From Candidatus Opimibacter skivensis (GTDB lineage: Bacteria; Bacteroidota; Bacteroidia; Chitinophagales; Saprospiraceae), in assembly GCA_016722045.1 (NCBI GenBank), contig JADKGY010000008.1, positions 186,001-250,000 of the forward strand: 64,000 bases of DNA, given 5' to 3'. The translations under genes were made by a program, and so were the position numbers. Below the pieces are notes generated by a model. That model was not told where the DNA came from, did not search any database, and saw only the letters and a program-made list of their open reading frames with translations. Each line of letters begins with the position of its first letter. Positions within the stretch are counted from its first letter, which is position 1. Below are positions 35,095-44,200 of the stretch, in pieces.

Positions 35095-35129
35095 TGCTTA
35101 CCGCTTACTGAATACTGCTTACTATTTAC
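35095..35129. repeat. Heptamer array at the metH stop codon
   Basis: Five 7-bp units: TGCTTAC, CGCTTAC, TGAATAC, TGCTTAC, TATTTAC. The metH stop codon (35126-35128) lies in the last unit. Two units are identical to those in the array at 22353 although the genes are unrelated. In the sense direction four of five units contain TAA, giving stops in all three frames. Confidence 0.85.
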
Positions 35130-38100
35130 AAAAGGGGCCCCAGCCATCTTTCAGCCTCTCGCATCGTCATCCCTTTGCGTAATGCATAATCTTCAAGCTG
35201 ATCTTTGTCAATTCCACTGACCGGAAAATACTTACTCTCCGGATGCGAAAAATACCACCCACTCACACTAGCTGCAGGATACATCGCCATACTTTCAGTA
35301 AGTATAATTCCTGTTTCTTCTGTTGCATTGAGCAGATCAAATAATAGCGTCTTCTCTGTATGATCAGGACACGCGGGATAACCGGGCGCAGGTCGAATCC
35401 CCTGATACGACTCAGCGATCAATTCATCATTTTCCAGTTTTTCATCAGGCACAAATCCCCACCACTCTTTACGTATACGCTCATGCATACGTTCTGCAAA
35501 TGCTTCCGCAAAACGGTCTGCCAATGCCTTGAGTAGTATTGCACTGTAATCATCATGTACCTTTTCAAACTCTTTAACCTTCTCTTCAATTTCAAGTCCG
35601 GATGTTACAGCGAAGCCTCCAATGTAATCCGCCTTACCACTTTCAACAGGAGCTATAAAATCAGATAAGCAATAATTCGGTTGACCTGGTGCTTTTACCA
35701 CTTGCTGTCTTAGATGATGAACAGTCATTAACTCTTCTTTTCGGCTCTCATCCCTGTAAATGATGATATCATCAATAGCACTATTAGCAGCAAATATTCC
35801 GATCACAGCATTTGCTTTTATCCATTTTTCAGCCACCATTTTATCCAGCATCTTCTGCGCATCATCCCAAAGATTTTTAGCCTCCTTGCCTACAATCGGA
35901 TCTTTCAATATCTCGGGATAATGCCCTGTCAATTGCCAACTCGAAAAGAAAGGAGTCCAGTCAATATATTTTCTCAATTCAGCCAGGTCATAATCATTCA
36001 GGGTCCATGCACCTGTTTTCTTTGGCACGAAAGGCGTATATGATGACCAGTCAGGAAGAAATCGATTCGCACGCGCGGCTTCAAGAGATAGAAATCGTTT
36101 TGATTGCTTGCCTTCCCTTGCTATTCTCATTTGCTCATAGTTAGAACGCATCTCTTCAATGAAAGAAGAACGTTTTACTTTATCTTCTGACAATAATGAT
36201 GAAGCCACACCGACACATTTGGAAGCATCGAGCACATGCACTACAGGGCCTCTGTTGTATTTCGGTTCTATCTTAAGTGCAGTATGCAATCGCGATGTTG
36301 TAGCTCCACCGATAAGAAGCGGCAATTCAAATCCCTGCCTTTCCATCTCCGCAGCCACATGTACCATCTCATCAAGCGAAGGCGTGATCAACCCGCTTAG
36401 TCCTATTATATCTACTTTCTCCTCAACCGCTATCCTGAGTATTTTCTCTGCCGGCACCATCACACCAAGATCAAGTATTTCATAGTTGTTGCAGGCAAGG
36501 ACGATCCCGACTATATTTTTTCCAATGTCATGCACGTCACCTTTCACCGTAGCCATCAGTATTTTTCCTTTGAAGGTTTGTTCGCCATGTTTTTTCTCCG
36601 CTTCAATGAATGGGGTGAGATAGGCTACTGCCGTTTTCATCACGCGCGCGCTCTTGACGACTTGCGGCAAAAACATTTTCCCCTGTCCAAATAACTCACC
36701 CACGATATTCATTCCATCCATCAACGGACCTTCAATCACTTCAAGTGGTCTTGCAAATAACTGTCTCGCTTCTTCTGTATCCTCTTCGATATATTCAGTT
36801 ATACCTTTTACTAGTGCGTGTGAAAGTCTTGACTGCACATTTTCATCTCTCCACGCCTGCTCACGCGTGATCGTCTTTCCTTTTGTCTTTACTTCATCCG
36901 CATAAGTCGTCAGCGCCTCTGTTGCATTCGGATCGCGATTGAAGATGACATCTTCTACAAGCTTAAGCAATACCGGATCAACTTCTTCATACACTTCAAT
37001 CATTCCCGCATTGACTATGCCCATATCCATCCCGGCACGAATAGCATGGTATAAAAATGAAGCATGCATAGCTTCACGAACAGCATTATTCCCCCGATAT
37101 GAAAATGAAACGTTACTTACGCCTCCACTGATCTTAGTTCCGGGACAGAATGCTTTAATCTGTTTCGTCGCTTCAATAAAATTAATAGCATAGTCATTGT
37201 GTTCTGCGATACCGGTACCGATCGCAAAAATGTTGGGATCAAAAATGATGTCCTGCGGAGGAAAACCAATTTCTTCAGTGAGCAGACGATAAGCACGATG
37301 GCAAATGGAAACTTTACGTTCGATCGTATCTGCCTGACCATCCTCATCAAAAGCCATCACGACTACTGCAGCGCCATATCGTCGAACGAGTTTTGCATGA
37401 TGAAGAAAAGCTGCTTCACCTTCCTTCATCGAAATACTATTGACGATACATTTCCCCTGTACACATTTCAATCCCGCTTCAATAATATCCCATTTCGAGG
37501 AATCAATCATGAAAGGCAACTTTGCAATATCAGGCTCGGCACTCATGAGCAAAAGGAAATCAACCATCACCTGCTTCGAATCAAGTAGTCCTTCATCCAT
37601 ATTGACATCCAGTATCTGCGCTCCATTCTCCACCTGGTGCATAGCGACACTCAGGGCCTCGGTGTAATTCCCTTCACGAATAAGTTTTGCAAATATTTTT
37701 GAACCCGTCACATTTGTACGTTCACCGATATTGACAAAATTGCTATCTGGCCTTATCGTCAATTCTTCAAGACCACTTAACTGCGTGTATGGATTCGGTG
37801 CAGGAATTATTCGTGGAGGCAAATCAGCAACAGCATCTGCTAAAGCACGGATGTGTTCAGGCGTAGTGCCACAACAACCACCTGTAATATTGAAAAAACC
37901 ACTCGTTCCAAATTCACGAATAAGCCCCTTCATCACCTGCGCTGTCTGATCATATTCGCCAAGTTCATTTGGCAAACCCGCATTTGGAAAAATAATCAAT
38001 GGCACATTCGCAATCTTCGAAAGGCTTTCTACATAAGGTCTCATCTCAGCAGCACCTAATGAGCAATTGATCCCTACACAAAAAAGAGGAGCATGTGAAA

Positions 38101-38803
38101 TTGAAATCCAAAATGCTTCAATGGTCTGGCCTGACAATGTTCGTCCACTTGCATCTGTGATCGTACCGGATACACCGATCAATACATCTGCACCTGTCTC
38201 TTCTATCAATGAGGTAATACCAAAAAGTGCAGCCTTACAATTGAGCGTATCAAATACAGTCTCAATCAGTAGTAGATCCACACCTCCATCTATCAGGCCT
38301 CTTGCCTGCTCACGATAAGCATCTGCCAGTTGATCAAAAGTGGTAGCCCGAAAACCCGGACGATTGACGTCGGGTGACAAAGAAGCCGTTCTGTTCGTAG
38401 GGCCTAATGAACCGGCTACAAATCTTGGCTTTGACGGATTTTCTGCAGTGAATTCATCTGCAACTTTTCGGGCCAAAACAGCGCTTGCAAAATTGATGTC
38501 ATAGACACTGTCTTGTGTTCCATAATCCGCCTGACTGATGGCATTAGCATTGAACGTATTTGTTTCTACAATATCAGCACCTGCCAAAAAGTAGTCACGA
38601 TGTATCTGACCGACGACATCAGGTCGCGATAGATTGAGCAGATCATGGTTCCCTTTCAGGTCCTGATGCCAGTCAGCAAATCGCTCACCACGGTAATCTT
38701 TTTCAGACAGATTATAGCGCTGCAGCATGGTACCCATCGCACCATCCAGGACAAGAATTCGCTCCTTTACAGCTTGCTTTAAAAGTGTTGTTCGGTTGTT
38801 CAT
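35126..38803 (-). CDS. metH: Cobalamin-dependent methionine synthase
   Basis: 1225 residues, the normal full length. Domains in order: homocysteine-binding (1-320; zinc cysteines in CVGINCSLGAAEM and GGCCGTTPEHI), methyltetrahydrofolate-binding (about 345-610; NIGERTNVTGSKIF), cobalamin cap and Rossmann domain (about 640-880; DVHDIGKNIVG with the lower-ligand His), and the AdoMet-binding reactivation domain (about 900-1225; RPAPGYPACPDH). It transfers the methyl group of methyl-THF to homocysteine through methylcobalamin in the cytoplasm. A structured leader with S-box-like features lies upstream, fitting SAM feedback. The 3' end merges into a heptamer array. Confidence 0.97.
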   Translation of the reverse strand: MNNRTTLLKQAVKERILVLDGAMGTMLQRYNLSEKDYRGERFADWHQDLKGNHDLLNLSRPDVVGQIHRDYFLAGADIVETNTFNANAISQADYGTQDSVYDINFASAVLARKVADEFTAENPSKPRFVAGSLGPTNRTASLSPDVNRPGFRATTFDQLADAYREQARGLIDGGVDLLLIETVFDTLNCKAALFGITSLIEETGADVLIGVSGTITDASGRTLSGQTIEAFWISISHAPLFCVGINCSLGAAEMRPYVESLSKIANVPLIIFPNAGLPNELGEYDQTAQVMKGLIREFGTSGFFNITGGCCGTTPEHIRALADAVADLPPRIIPAPNPYTQLSGLEELTIRPDSNFVNIGERTNVTGSKIFAKLIREGNYTEALSVAMHQVENGAQILDVNMDEGLLDSKQVMVDFLLLMSAEPDIAKLPFMIDSSKWDIIEAGLKCVQGKCIVNSISMKEGEAAFLHHAKLVRRYGAAVVVMAFDEDGQADTIERKVSICHRAYRLLTEEIGFPPQDIIFDPNIFAIGTGIAEHNDYAINFIEATKQIKAFCPGTKISGGVSNVSFSYRGNNAVREAMHASFLYHAIRAGMDMGIVNAGMIEVYEEVDPVLLKLVEDVIFNRDPNATEALTTYADEVKTKGKTITREQAWRDENVQSRLSHALVKGITEYIEEDTEEARQLFARPLEVIEGPLMDGMNIVGELFGQGKMFLPQVVKSARVMKTAVAYLTPFIEAEKKHGEQTFKGKILMATVKGDVHDIGKNIVGIVLACNNYEILDLGVMVPAEKILRIAVEEKVDIIGLSGLITPSLDEMVHVAAEMERQGFELPLLIGGATTSRLHTALKIEPKYNRGPVVHVLDASKCVGVASSLLSEDKVKRSSFIEEMRSNYEQMRIAREGKQSKRFLSLEAARANRFLPDWSSYTPFVPKKTGAWTLNDYDLAELRKYIDWTPFFSSWQLTGHYPEILKDPIVGKEAKNLWDDAQKMLDKMVAEKWIKANAVIGIFAANSAIDDIIIYRDESRKEELMTVHHLRQQVVKAPGQPNYCLSDFIAPVESGKADYIGGFAVTSGLEIEEKVKEFEKVHDDYSAILLKALADRFAEAFAERMHERIRKEWWGFVPDEKLENDELIAESYQGIRPAPGYPACPDHTEKTLLFDLLNATEETGIILTESMAMYPAASVSGWYFSHPESKYFPVSGIDKDQLEDYALRKGMTMREAERWLGPLL

Positions 38804-38848
38804 AACTTGATCCTATCCTTTCCGGACATCATGCCGGACTTCCTTCAG

Positions 38849-38997
38849 GCATCAATGATATCAGAAGAACTACGTGCTTGCAGGTATACAGTCAGAAAAC
38901 TGTGAACATATTTTGACCTGAGGCCCGCATCTTCCGGGCACCGTGCCGTTCACCGGGTCGGTTGCCGCCCTGCACACTTCGCAGGATCTCTTGATGC
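38849..38997 (-). promoter_or_regulatory. Candidate S-box-like (SAM) riboswitch in the metH leader
   Basis: Read on the minus strand: a 7-bp closing stem GCATCAA (38991-38997) with TTGATGC (38849-38855); AAGAG directly after the 5' strand; a hairpin CCTGC/GCAGG (38981-38985 with 38969-38973); the box GGCAACC (38960-38966) whose ACCG pairs with CGGT of the GGTGC box (38938-38942); and a further GCCCG/CGGGC hairpin. AAGAG, GGCAACC and GGTGC in this order are the core of SAM-I type aptamers upstream of methionine genes. The expected AATTCC after GGTGC is absent and the P2 helix is short, so this may be a variant class. It lies just upstream of metH. Confidence 0.55.
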
Positions 38998-39010
38998 TTG
39001 ATTAATGGCA

Positions 39011-39043
39011 TAAAGGTAGGTAATAACGGCACAGGAATCAAAA
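39011..39043 (-). promoter_or_regulatory. Candidate promoter of the metH leader
   Basis: On the minus strand TACCTTTA (39011-39018) approximates TAnnTTTG and a TTTTG (39039-39043) lies 20 bp upstream, the usual -33/-7 spacing in this phylum. Transcription would start just before the closing stem of the leader. Confidence 0.5.
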
Positions 39044-39230
39044 TGTTTACACCAAAAATGGTCTTGGGTAATGGTCCCGGCAGCGAGTTAAGGCTATTGG
39101 AATTGGTCTTTATGAAGTAAAATAGGAGCAACAAAATTCATTGTGAACATTTGTTTTCAACAAGCCTGCGAGTTTAGCCCTTAACCAAACCCTAATACCC
39201 ATACTCGCTGCCATGCCCTTAGACCTCACC

Positions 39231-39262
39231 TTCTTACCTTCTTACTGTGTTACCTTCTTACC
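39231..39262. repeat. Octamer array (TTCTTACC) upstream of an acetyltransferase gene
   Basis: Four 8-bp units: TTCTTACC, TTCTTACT, GTGTTACC, TTCTTACC, ending 12 bp before the ATG at 39274. One of the few short-unit arrays here lying at a 5' rather than a 3' gene end. Confidence 0.75.
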
Positions 39263-39273
39263 TTGTTTCAAGT

Positions 39274-39795
39274 ATGGAAATCATCAAAGTCAACCCATCA
39301 GATGTCAACACACTTCTGGCCCTGAGCTGGAAAACTTTCCATGAAGCTTTCGGACATCTCAATACGCCTGAAAATATGGATTACTATATGAACAAAGCTT
39401 TCAACGCGGATAAACTTTTTTCAGAACTATTAAATCCATTCAGTGAATTTTATTTTGCCACGGTCAACGATGAAAAAGCTGGATATATTAAAGTCAATAA
39501 ATGCCCGGCACAATCTGATGTATACGATGACCAGAGTCTCGAAATCGAGCGTATTTATATTGATGGAACGTATCAGGGATCTGGCTTGGGTTCCAATCTT
39601 TTACAGTTCGCAAAAGACAGAGCAAAAACACTTGATCTGGAATATATCTGGCTCGGTGTCTGGGAAAAAAATGCAGACGCCATCCGCTTCTATCAACGCC
39701 ATGGTTTTGAAATCTTCAGCTCCCATCCATTTGTTTTTGGAGATGAAGTACAGACAGATTTTTTGATGAAATATTATTTGACAAAAGACACTTGA
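39274..39795 (+). CDS. GNAT-family N-acetyltransferase
   Basis: 173 residues from ATG 39274; the frame reaches back to a GTG at 39247 inside the octamer array, which is unlikely. Classic GNAT layout: EIERIYIDGTYQGSGLGSNL with the acetyl-CoA pyrophosphate loop (QGSGLGS), then LEYIWLGVWEKNADAIRFYQ and RHGFEIFSSHPF. Most like spermidine/spermine or protein-modifying acetyltransferases of the phylum (PaiA-like), but the substrate is not decided by sequence. Confidence 0.88.
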   Translation: MEIIKVNPSDVNTLLALSWKTFHEAFGHLNTPENMDYYMNKAFNADKLFSELLNPFSEFYFATVNDEKAGYIKVNKCPAQSDVYDDQSLEIERIYIDGTYQGSGLGSNLLQFAKDRAKTLDLEYIWLGVWEKNADAIRFYQRHGFEIFSSHPFVFGDEVQTDFLMKYYLTKDT

Positions 39796-39813
39796 ATCGC
39801 GATGCGGGTGTTT

Positions 39814-39850
39814 CTAATTCATATTTTGGCTCAGCCAAAATATGAATTAG
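39814..39850. repeat. 37-bp palindrome with a one-base centre
   Basis: The 18 bases at 39814-39831 are the exact reverse complement of 39833-39850 around a single C. The inner part reads TTTTGGC-TCA-GCCAAAA. It starts 18 bp after the stop of the acetyltransferase and may act as its terminator, but it is also the first of a run of palindromes that continues into the next element. Confidence 0.9.
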
Positions 39851-39853
39851 TGT

Positions 39854-40063
39854 TTGTTAAGCGTAGGATGTTCCTACGCTTTTGTGTCAGCAAATTTCCG
39901 ATTTGCGTCAAAGGATGAAGATGGTATTTATGTTGGCCAGATCGAGGAAGTGCCGGCAGCCATTTCTCAAGGGCAGACCCTTGAGGAATTAAGAGAAAAT
40001 TTACAAGACGCCCTGGAGTTAATATTTTCCATTAACAGGGAACAACTTGAAATTCCGTCATAA
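39854..40063 (+). pseudogene. HicB-like antitoxin remnant, 5' end replaced by a repeat element
   Basis: The frame has 69 codons. Residues from about 25 on (DEDGIYVGQIEEVPAAISQG, then QTLEELRENLQDALELIF) match the HicB partial RNase H fold: the DEDG turn, the SQG loop and the following EA-type helix. The family normally begins with a beta strand such as MKFNVVIE immediately before DEDG; here that part is read from the 47-bp two-hairpin element and the only in-frame starts are TTG and GTG. No HicA toxin lies on either side. I read this as a 5'-truncated, probably inactive antitoxin gene. Confidence 0.6.
39860..39906 (+). repeat. Two-hairpin dispersed element, copy A
   Basis: Hairpin 1 pairs AGCGTAGGA with TCCTACGCT around a TGT loop (39860-39880). 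Hairpin 2 pairs GCAAAT with ATTTGC around TTCCG (39890-39906). The 47-bp length equals copy B at 44671-44717, and 38 of 47 positions match. Two differences in each stem are compensatory. It overlaps the 5' end of the HicB remnant. Confidence 0.85.
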
Positions 40064-40106
40064 AATAGTTTTCGTAATAGAAATTTTTTATGAAAAGTTT
40101 GCTTTT

Positions 40107-40141
40107 AAAAATCGAAAATCGAAAATCGCAAATCATCCTCA
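40107..40141. repeat. Heptamer array at the lipid kinase stop codon
   Basis: Units AAAAATC, GAAAATC, GAAAATC, GCAAATC, then ATCCTCA, which reaches the stop codon (40139-40141) of the minus-strand gene. Fewer exact copies than other arrays but the same 7-bp phase and the same position. Confidence 0.7.
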
Positions 40142-41041
40142 CACGCTCATCAATCTGTTTAAGATTCCGATTTCCACACTCATCTTCACAGGACTAGTCC
40201 CCAGCCATTCTCCATCAGCTTCTATAGGAATAGGTAGTCCTGTATGTTGAATTTCAATTGTTGAAAAATGTAATGCAATAGCTTCTTTTTGTTGTGCCAC
40301 CTTTCCATTGTATAATTTGGGCAGACTCGTAAGCAGCTTCAATAGCGATTTCGGTTTCATCAGCAAGAGTCCGGCGCTATCACTTTCTGTATGCGGAAGC
40401 ACATACATTCCGCCACCGCAATATTTCCCAAATCCGGCCTGAATGGTTAACCATTCTCCTTCATAATTTACTCCATCAATCACTAACGTTCCATTCCACC
40501 GATGCGGCTTCATCAATGTCTTCAATAAGGCTATCGGATATTTAATACTTCCCGCATTATTCATTTTAGAGGAAGATAAATAGTTAACTACCGCTGCATC
40601 GAGTGCTCCACCCACCATATTGAATGCATACCGCTCTTTTCCATCTGGCCAGTTAAGTTTGATTACATGAAGTGGCTCCATGTGTCCTTTCTTCAGGCTT
40701 TCTACAAGTTTATTCTTCTCAAATCCGAAAGTTCTTGCCCAGTCATTGCCACTACCACTTGGCAACACACCGATCGTAATCAATTTGGATTTGGGACCAG
40801 CTAATTTTATCAAAAGATTACCTCCGTGGTGAAGAGTTCCGTCACCACCGGCAAAAAGAAAATGCAAATTCCCCTCTTCCAATAGTTTCGAAAGTGTACC
40901 TGAAAGCAACGCTATTGAATCCGTCTTAAAGGCACTATATGAAATATGATTTTTATCAAGAAGCCTCTGCCATCTCGTCCATTCCTTGTCACTGCAAGTC
41001 TTACTATTGATGATCACTGACCAATGTGGCTCCGAACCCAT
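40139..41041 (-). CDS. Diacylglycerol/lipid kinase family protein
   Basis: 300 residues from ATG 41041 (MGSEPHWSVIINSKTC, the usual family start); ATG 41083 and GTG 41104 would add 14 or 21 residues. The DAGK catalytic domain shows the glycine loop FLFAGGDGTLHHGGNLL, then GVLPSGSGNDWARTFGF and a C-terminal GLLLMKPKSLLKLLTSL lobe. These enzymes phosphorylate diacylglycerol, sphingoid bases or undecaprenol-like lipids at the membrane face. Exact lipid unknown. The stop codon sits at the edge of a heptamer array. Divergent from the 1027-residue protein. Confidence 0.88.
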   Translation of the reverse strand: MGSEPHWSVIINSKTCSDKEWTRWQRLLDKNHISYSAFKTDSIALLSGTLSKLLEEGNLHFLFAGGDGTLHHGGNLLIKLAGPKSKLITIGVLPSGSGNDWARTFGFEKNKLVESLKKGHMEPLHVIKLNWPDGKERYAFNMVGGALDAAVVNYLSSSKMNNAGSIKYPIALLKTLMKPHRWNGTLVIDGVNYEGEWLTIQAGFGKYCGGGMYVLPHTESDSAGLLLMKPKSLLKLLTSLPKLYNGKVAQQKEAIALHFSTIEIQHTGLPIPIEADGEWLGTSPVKMSVEIGILNRLMSV

Positions 41042-41259
41042 CCGGGAAAGAAACGGAAATTTTCGTTGACCGGAAATATCCATGCCTCTATTCAAATGGG
41101 TCACACGGTCATGCCGAGGCCTGCATATTTGTCAGATAGCCAACATTATCAACCTGTTAAGATTAATTTAACGTGCCATAAAAAGAGACACATACTAAAC
41201 CCTTTACCCTGTTCTGTTTGTTAAAATATATCTTACGTAAAGCCTACAAAACCAATGCT

Positions 41260-44200
41260 ATGAAAGAACGTCTGTTATTGATCGCCCTCATGATAGGATT
41301 GTTCATCATTCCGTCCACGACCCATGCCCAGTTATTTGGTCAGAACAAACCCAGGTACCGGACATTTGAATTTAATGTCCTGGAGACACCCCATTTTGCC
41401 ATTCACTCGTACGTAAAAAATAAAGCAGCACTCGATCAGATGGCTGATTGGGCAGAGATGTGGTATGGAATGCATAGCGTCGTTCTGAATGACACGTACA
41501 CGGAAAAGAATCCGATTATTTTTTACAACAACCATGCTGAATTTCAACAGACGAATGCCATCTATGGAGATATCGGCATAGGCACAGGGGGTGTCACAGA
41601 AGGCTTTAAGAATCGTGTGATCCTTCCTTTTACGATGATCAATCAGCAGAATCAACATGTGCTTGGTCATGAACTGGTACATTCATTTCAATATCACAAA
41701 ATCATTTCAGGTGATAGCACCAGTCTTCAATCCCTCGCCAATCTTCCGCTATGGATGGTGGAAGGCATGGCAGAATATTTATCTCTCGGTCGTATTGACC
41801 CCTACACAGCGATGTGGATGCGCGATGCTGTGCTCAATGATGATGTACCGAATATCAAAAAACTCTCCGGATATAAATATTTCCCCTATCGATATGGACA
41901 GGCATTCTGGGCTTTCTTCAGCGGTACATATGGTGATGACATGATTGCTCCGCTGTTTATGAATACAGCCATGTATGGTCTTGATGTAGCTCTTGCCATT
42001 ACCCTCAATACTACGCAGGCAGATCTTGGAGCCGCGTTTACAGAGTCACTGAAGACATATTACACACCTCTGCTGGGTGATATGAAAGAAAACACAGTAG
42101 GTAAAAAAATTATCTCTGAAGAAAATGCAGGACGACTCAATGTTTCACCTGTCATCAGTCCGAATGGCAAGTATGTCATTTTTCTTTCCGACAAAAATCT
42201 ATTCTCCATTGATCTGTATCTCGCCGATGCACGTACCGGAAAAATAATCCGCAAAGTCAACAGCTTCCTCCATAGCGGCAATCTTGATGATCTCAATTTA
42301 TTCGAATCATCAGGAACTTGGTCGCCCAACAGCGAACAATTTGCCTTTGTAGGCGTGGCGAAAGGTCAAAATGTTCTCGTCATCAGGAATCCTGACTCGG
42401 GTTCTACTGTAGATGAAATCAATATGCCGGGGATCAATGCCATTGCACATCCTTCCTGGTCACCTGATGGAAAAGAAATTGCTTTCTCCGGTATGATCGA
42501 AGGGCAGACAGACCTTTTCATTTACAACCTGAAATCAAAAAAAGTAAGACAACTCACCGACGATCTTTATAGTGAAGTATATCCCGACTATAGTCCTGAT
42601 GGAAAATTTCTGGTCTTCAGTTCTGACCGCAAAACTTTTGAACAGAAAAAAGTCCATGGTCGCTGGAATCTTCATCTCTCTCGAATTAATTTGGAAGATA
42701 AATCCATCAATGATTATGATCAGATTTTTCCTGGTGCTGATTGTCTTAATCCTTGTTATGATCCTAACGGAAATGTATACTTCGTTTCTGACCGGGATGG
42801 TTTCAGAAATCTATATCGCACAAATCTGAATGGTGAATTACTTCAGATGACAGATTTAAAAACGGGTATAAGTGGTATCAGTCAATATTCTCCTGCGATA
42901 TCCGTTTCAAAATCGAATGACAGGATTGCCTACACGCATTATTTCAAAAGTGGCTACGATATCTACGAAGCTAAAGAGGCAGCTTTTTTACATACTATGG
43001 TGCGTCCCGATGATGTGCATTATGAGGCAGGTACACTTCCGGTAGTGTTGGATAAGAATCATCAGCTAGTGATGGGTAATATTGAAAAACTGGATAACGT
43101 AAATCCCCCGAGTCCTTCAGTATACAAGGATGTTCCTTATAAAGGAAAATTCAAACTTGACTATATCGATGGTGGAGGAGGCTTAGGTGTCAATGCGGGC
43201 GGTATTGGGTCAAGAACAGGATTAGCTGGTGGTATAAATATGATCTTCAGTGATATTCTGGGTGATAATCAATTATATTCCACAGTCGCACTAAATGGTG
43301 AGATATATGATATCGGCGGATCCTTTCAGTACTTAAATCAAAAGGGACCTTTAGCTTGGGGATTTACGGCATCACACATCCCCTTGCGAACAGGACAATA
43401 TAAGTATTACAAATCCTCATTAAACATTGATGGCGTTGTTTTACCGGTTATTGTAGAGGAAGAAAATATTTTAAGAATTTTTCAGGAGCAGATTTCCGGG
43501 TTACTACAATATCCTTTTTCTAAATACTTAAGAGTTGAGGGATCCATGGGATTAAATTTCAGATTCTTTCGATTGGACAGGAGAAATTATTATTATACGG
43601 ATGACCAATTTCAACAGTTCGTTACGCAAAGCGATCGTGAGAAAATTAAACTTCCGAATGATACCATTGTATTTGGTTTTTTCAGGGTAAAGAAAACTAC
43701 TTTTTATAACCCCAGTATTGCTATTGTAGGAGATAATAGCCAGTTTGGACTTGCTTCTCCTATAAATGGATATCGTTACCGTCTTGATTTCTCAGATTAT
43801 TTTGGAGGATATCAATTTCAAACCGCATCGGCGGATTTTAGATTTTATCGATGGATGAAACCTGTTTCATTTGCGTTTAGAGCCATGCATTATTCCACCC
43901 TGGGCAGGGATTCAAAAGCATTTTATCCGATTCTTATTGGTGAAATGGGACTTGTACATGGTTATGGATATGGCAGACTGAACGAATTTTCTTCAAGTGG
44001 AGCACTTGATCCTAATCAACTCTTCGGATCTAAATTTTTTGTGTCAAACTTTGAAGTAAGGCTTCCTTTCACAGGTCCCGAACGACTTGCCTTAATCAAG
44101 AGCAATGCACTTTTCACAGAGCTCGCATGGTTCGTTGACGGAGGAGTTGCATTCAATGATTACAAAGATCTTGGAAAAAAAGATCCTGAAGGCGGGAATG

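Noticed and set aside
36159..38318. Several 70-130-codon frames antisense to metH
   Set aside because: They lie opposite a clear 1225-residue gene and have no family features. They are frame shadows.
38892..39134. 80-codon frame upstream of metH
   Set aside because: It overlaps the structured leader and has no family features. The sequence is better explained as an untranslated leader.
39854..39890. Start of the HicB-like gene by TTG 39854
   Set aside because: The first ~24 codons come from the two-hairpin element and do not match the HicB N-terminus; no ATG is available.
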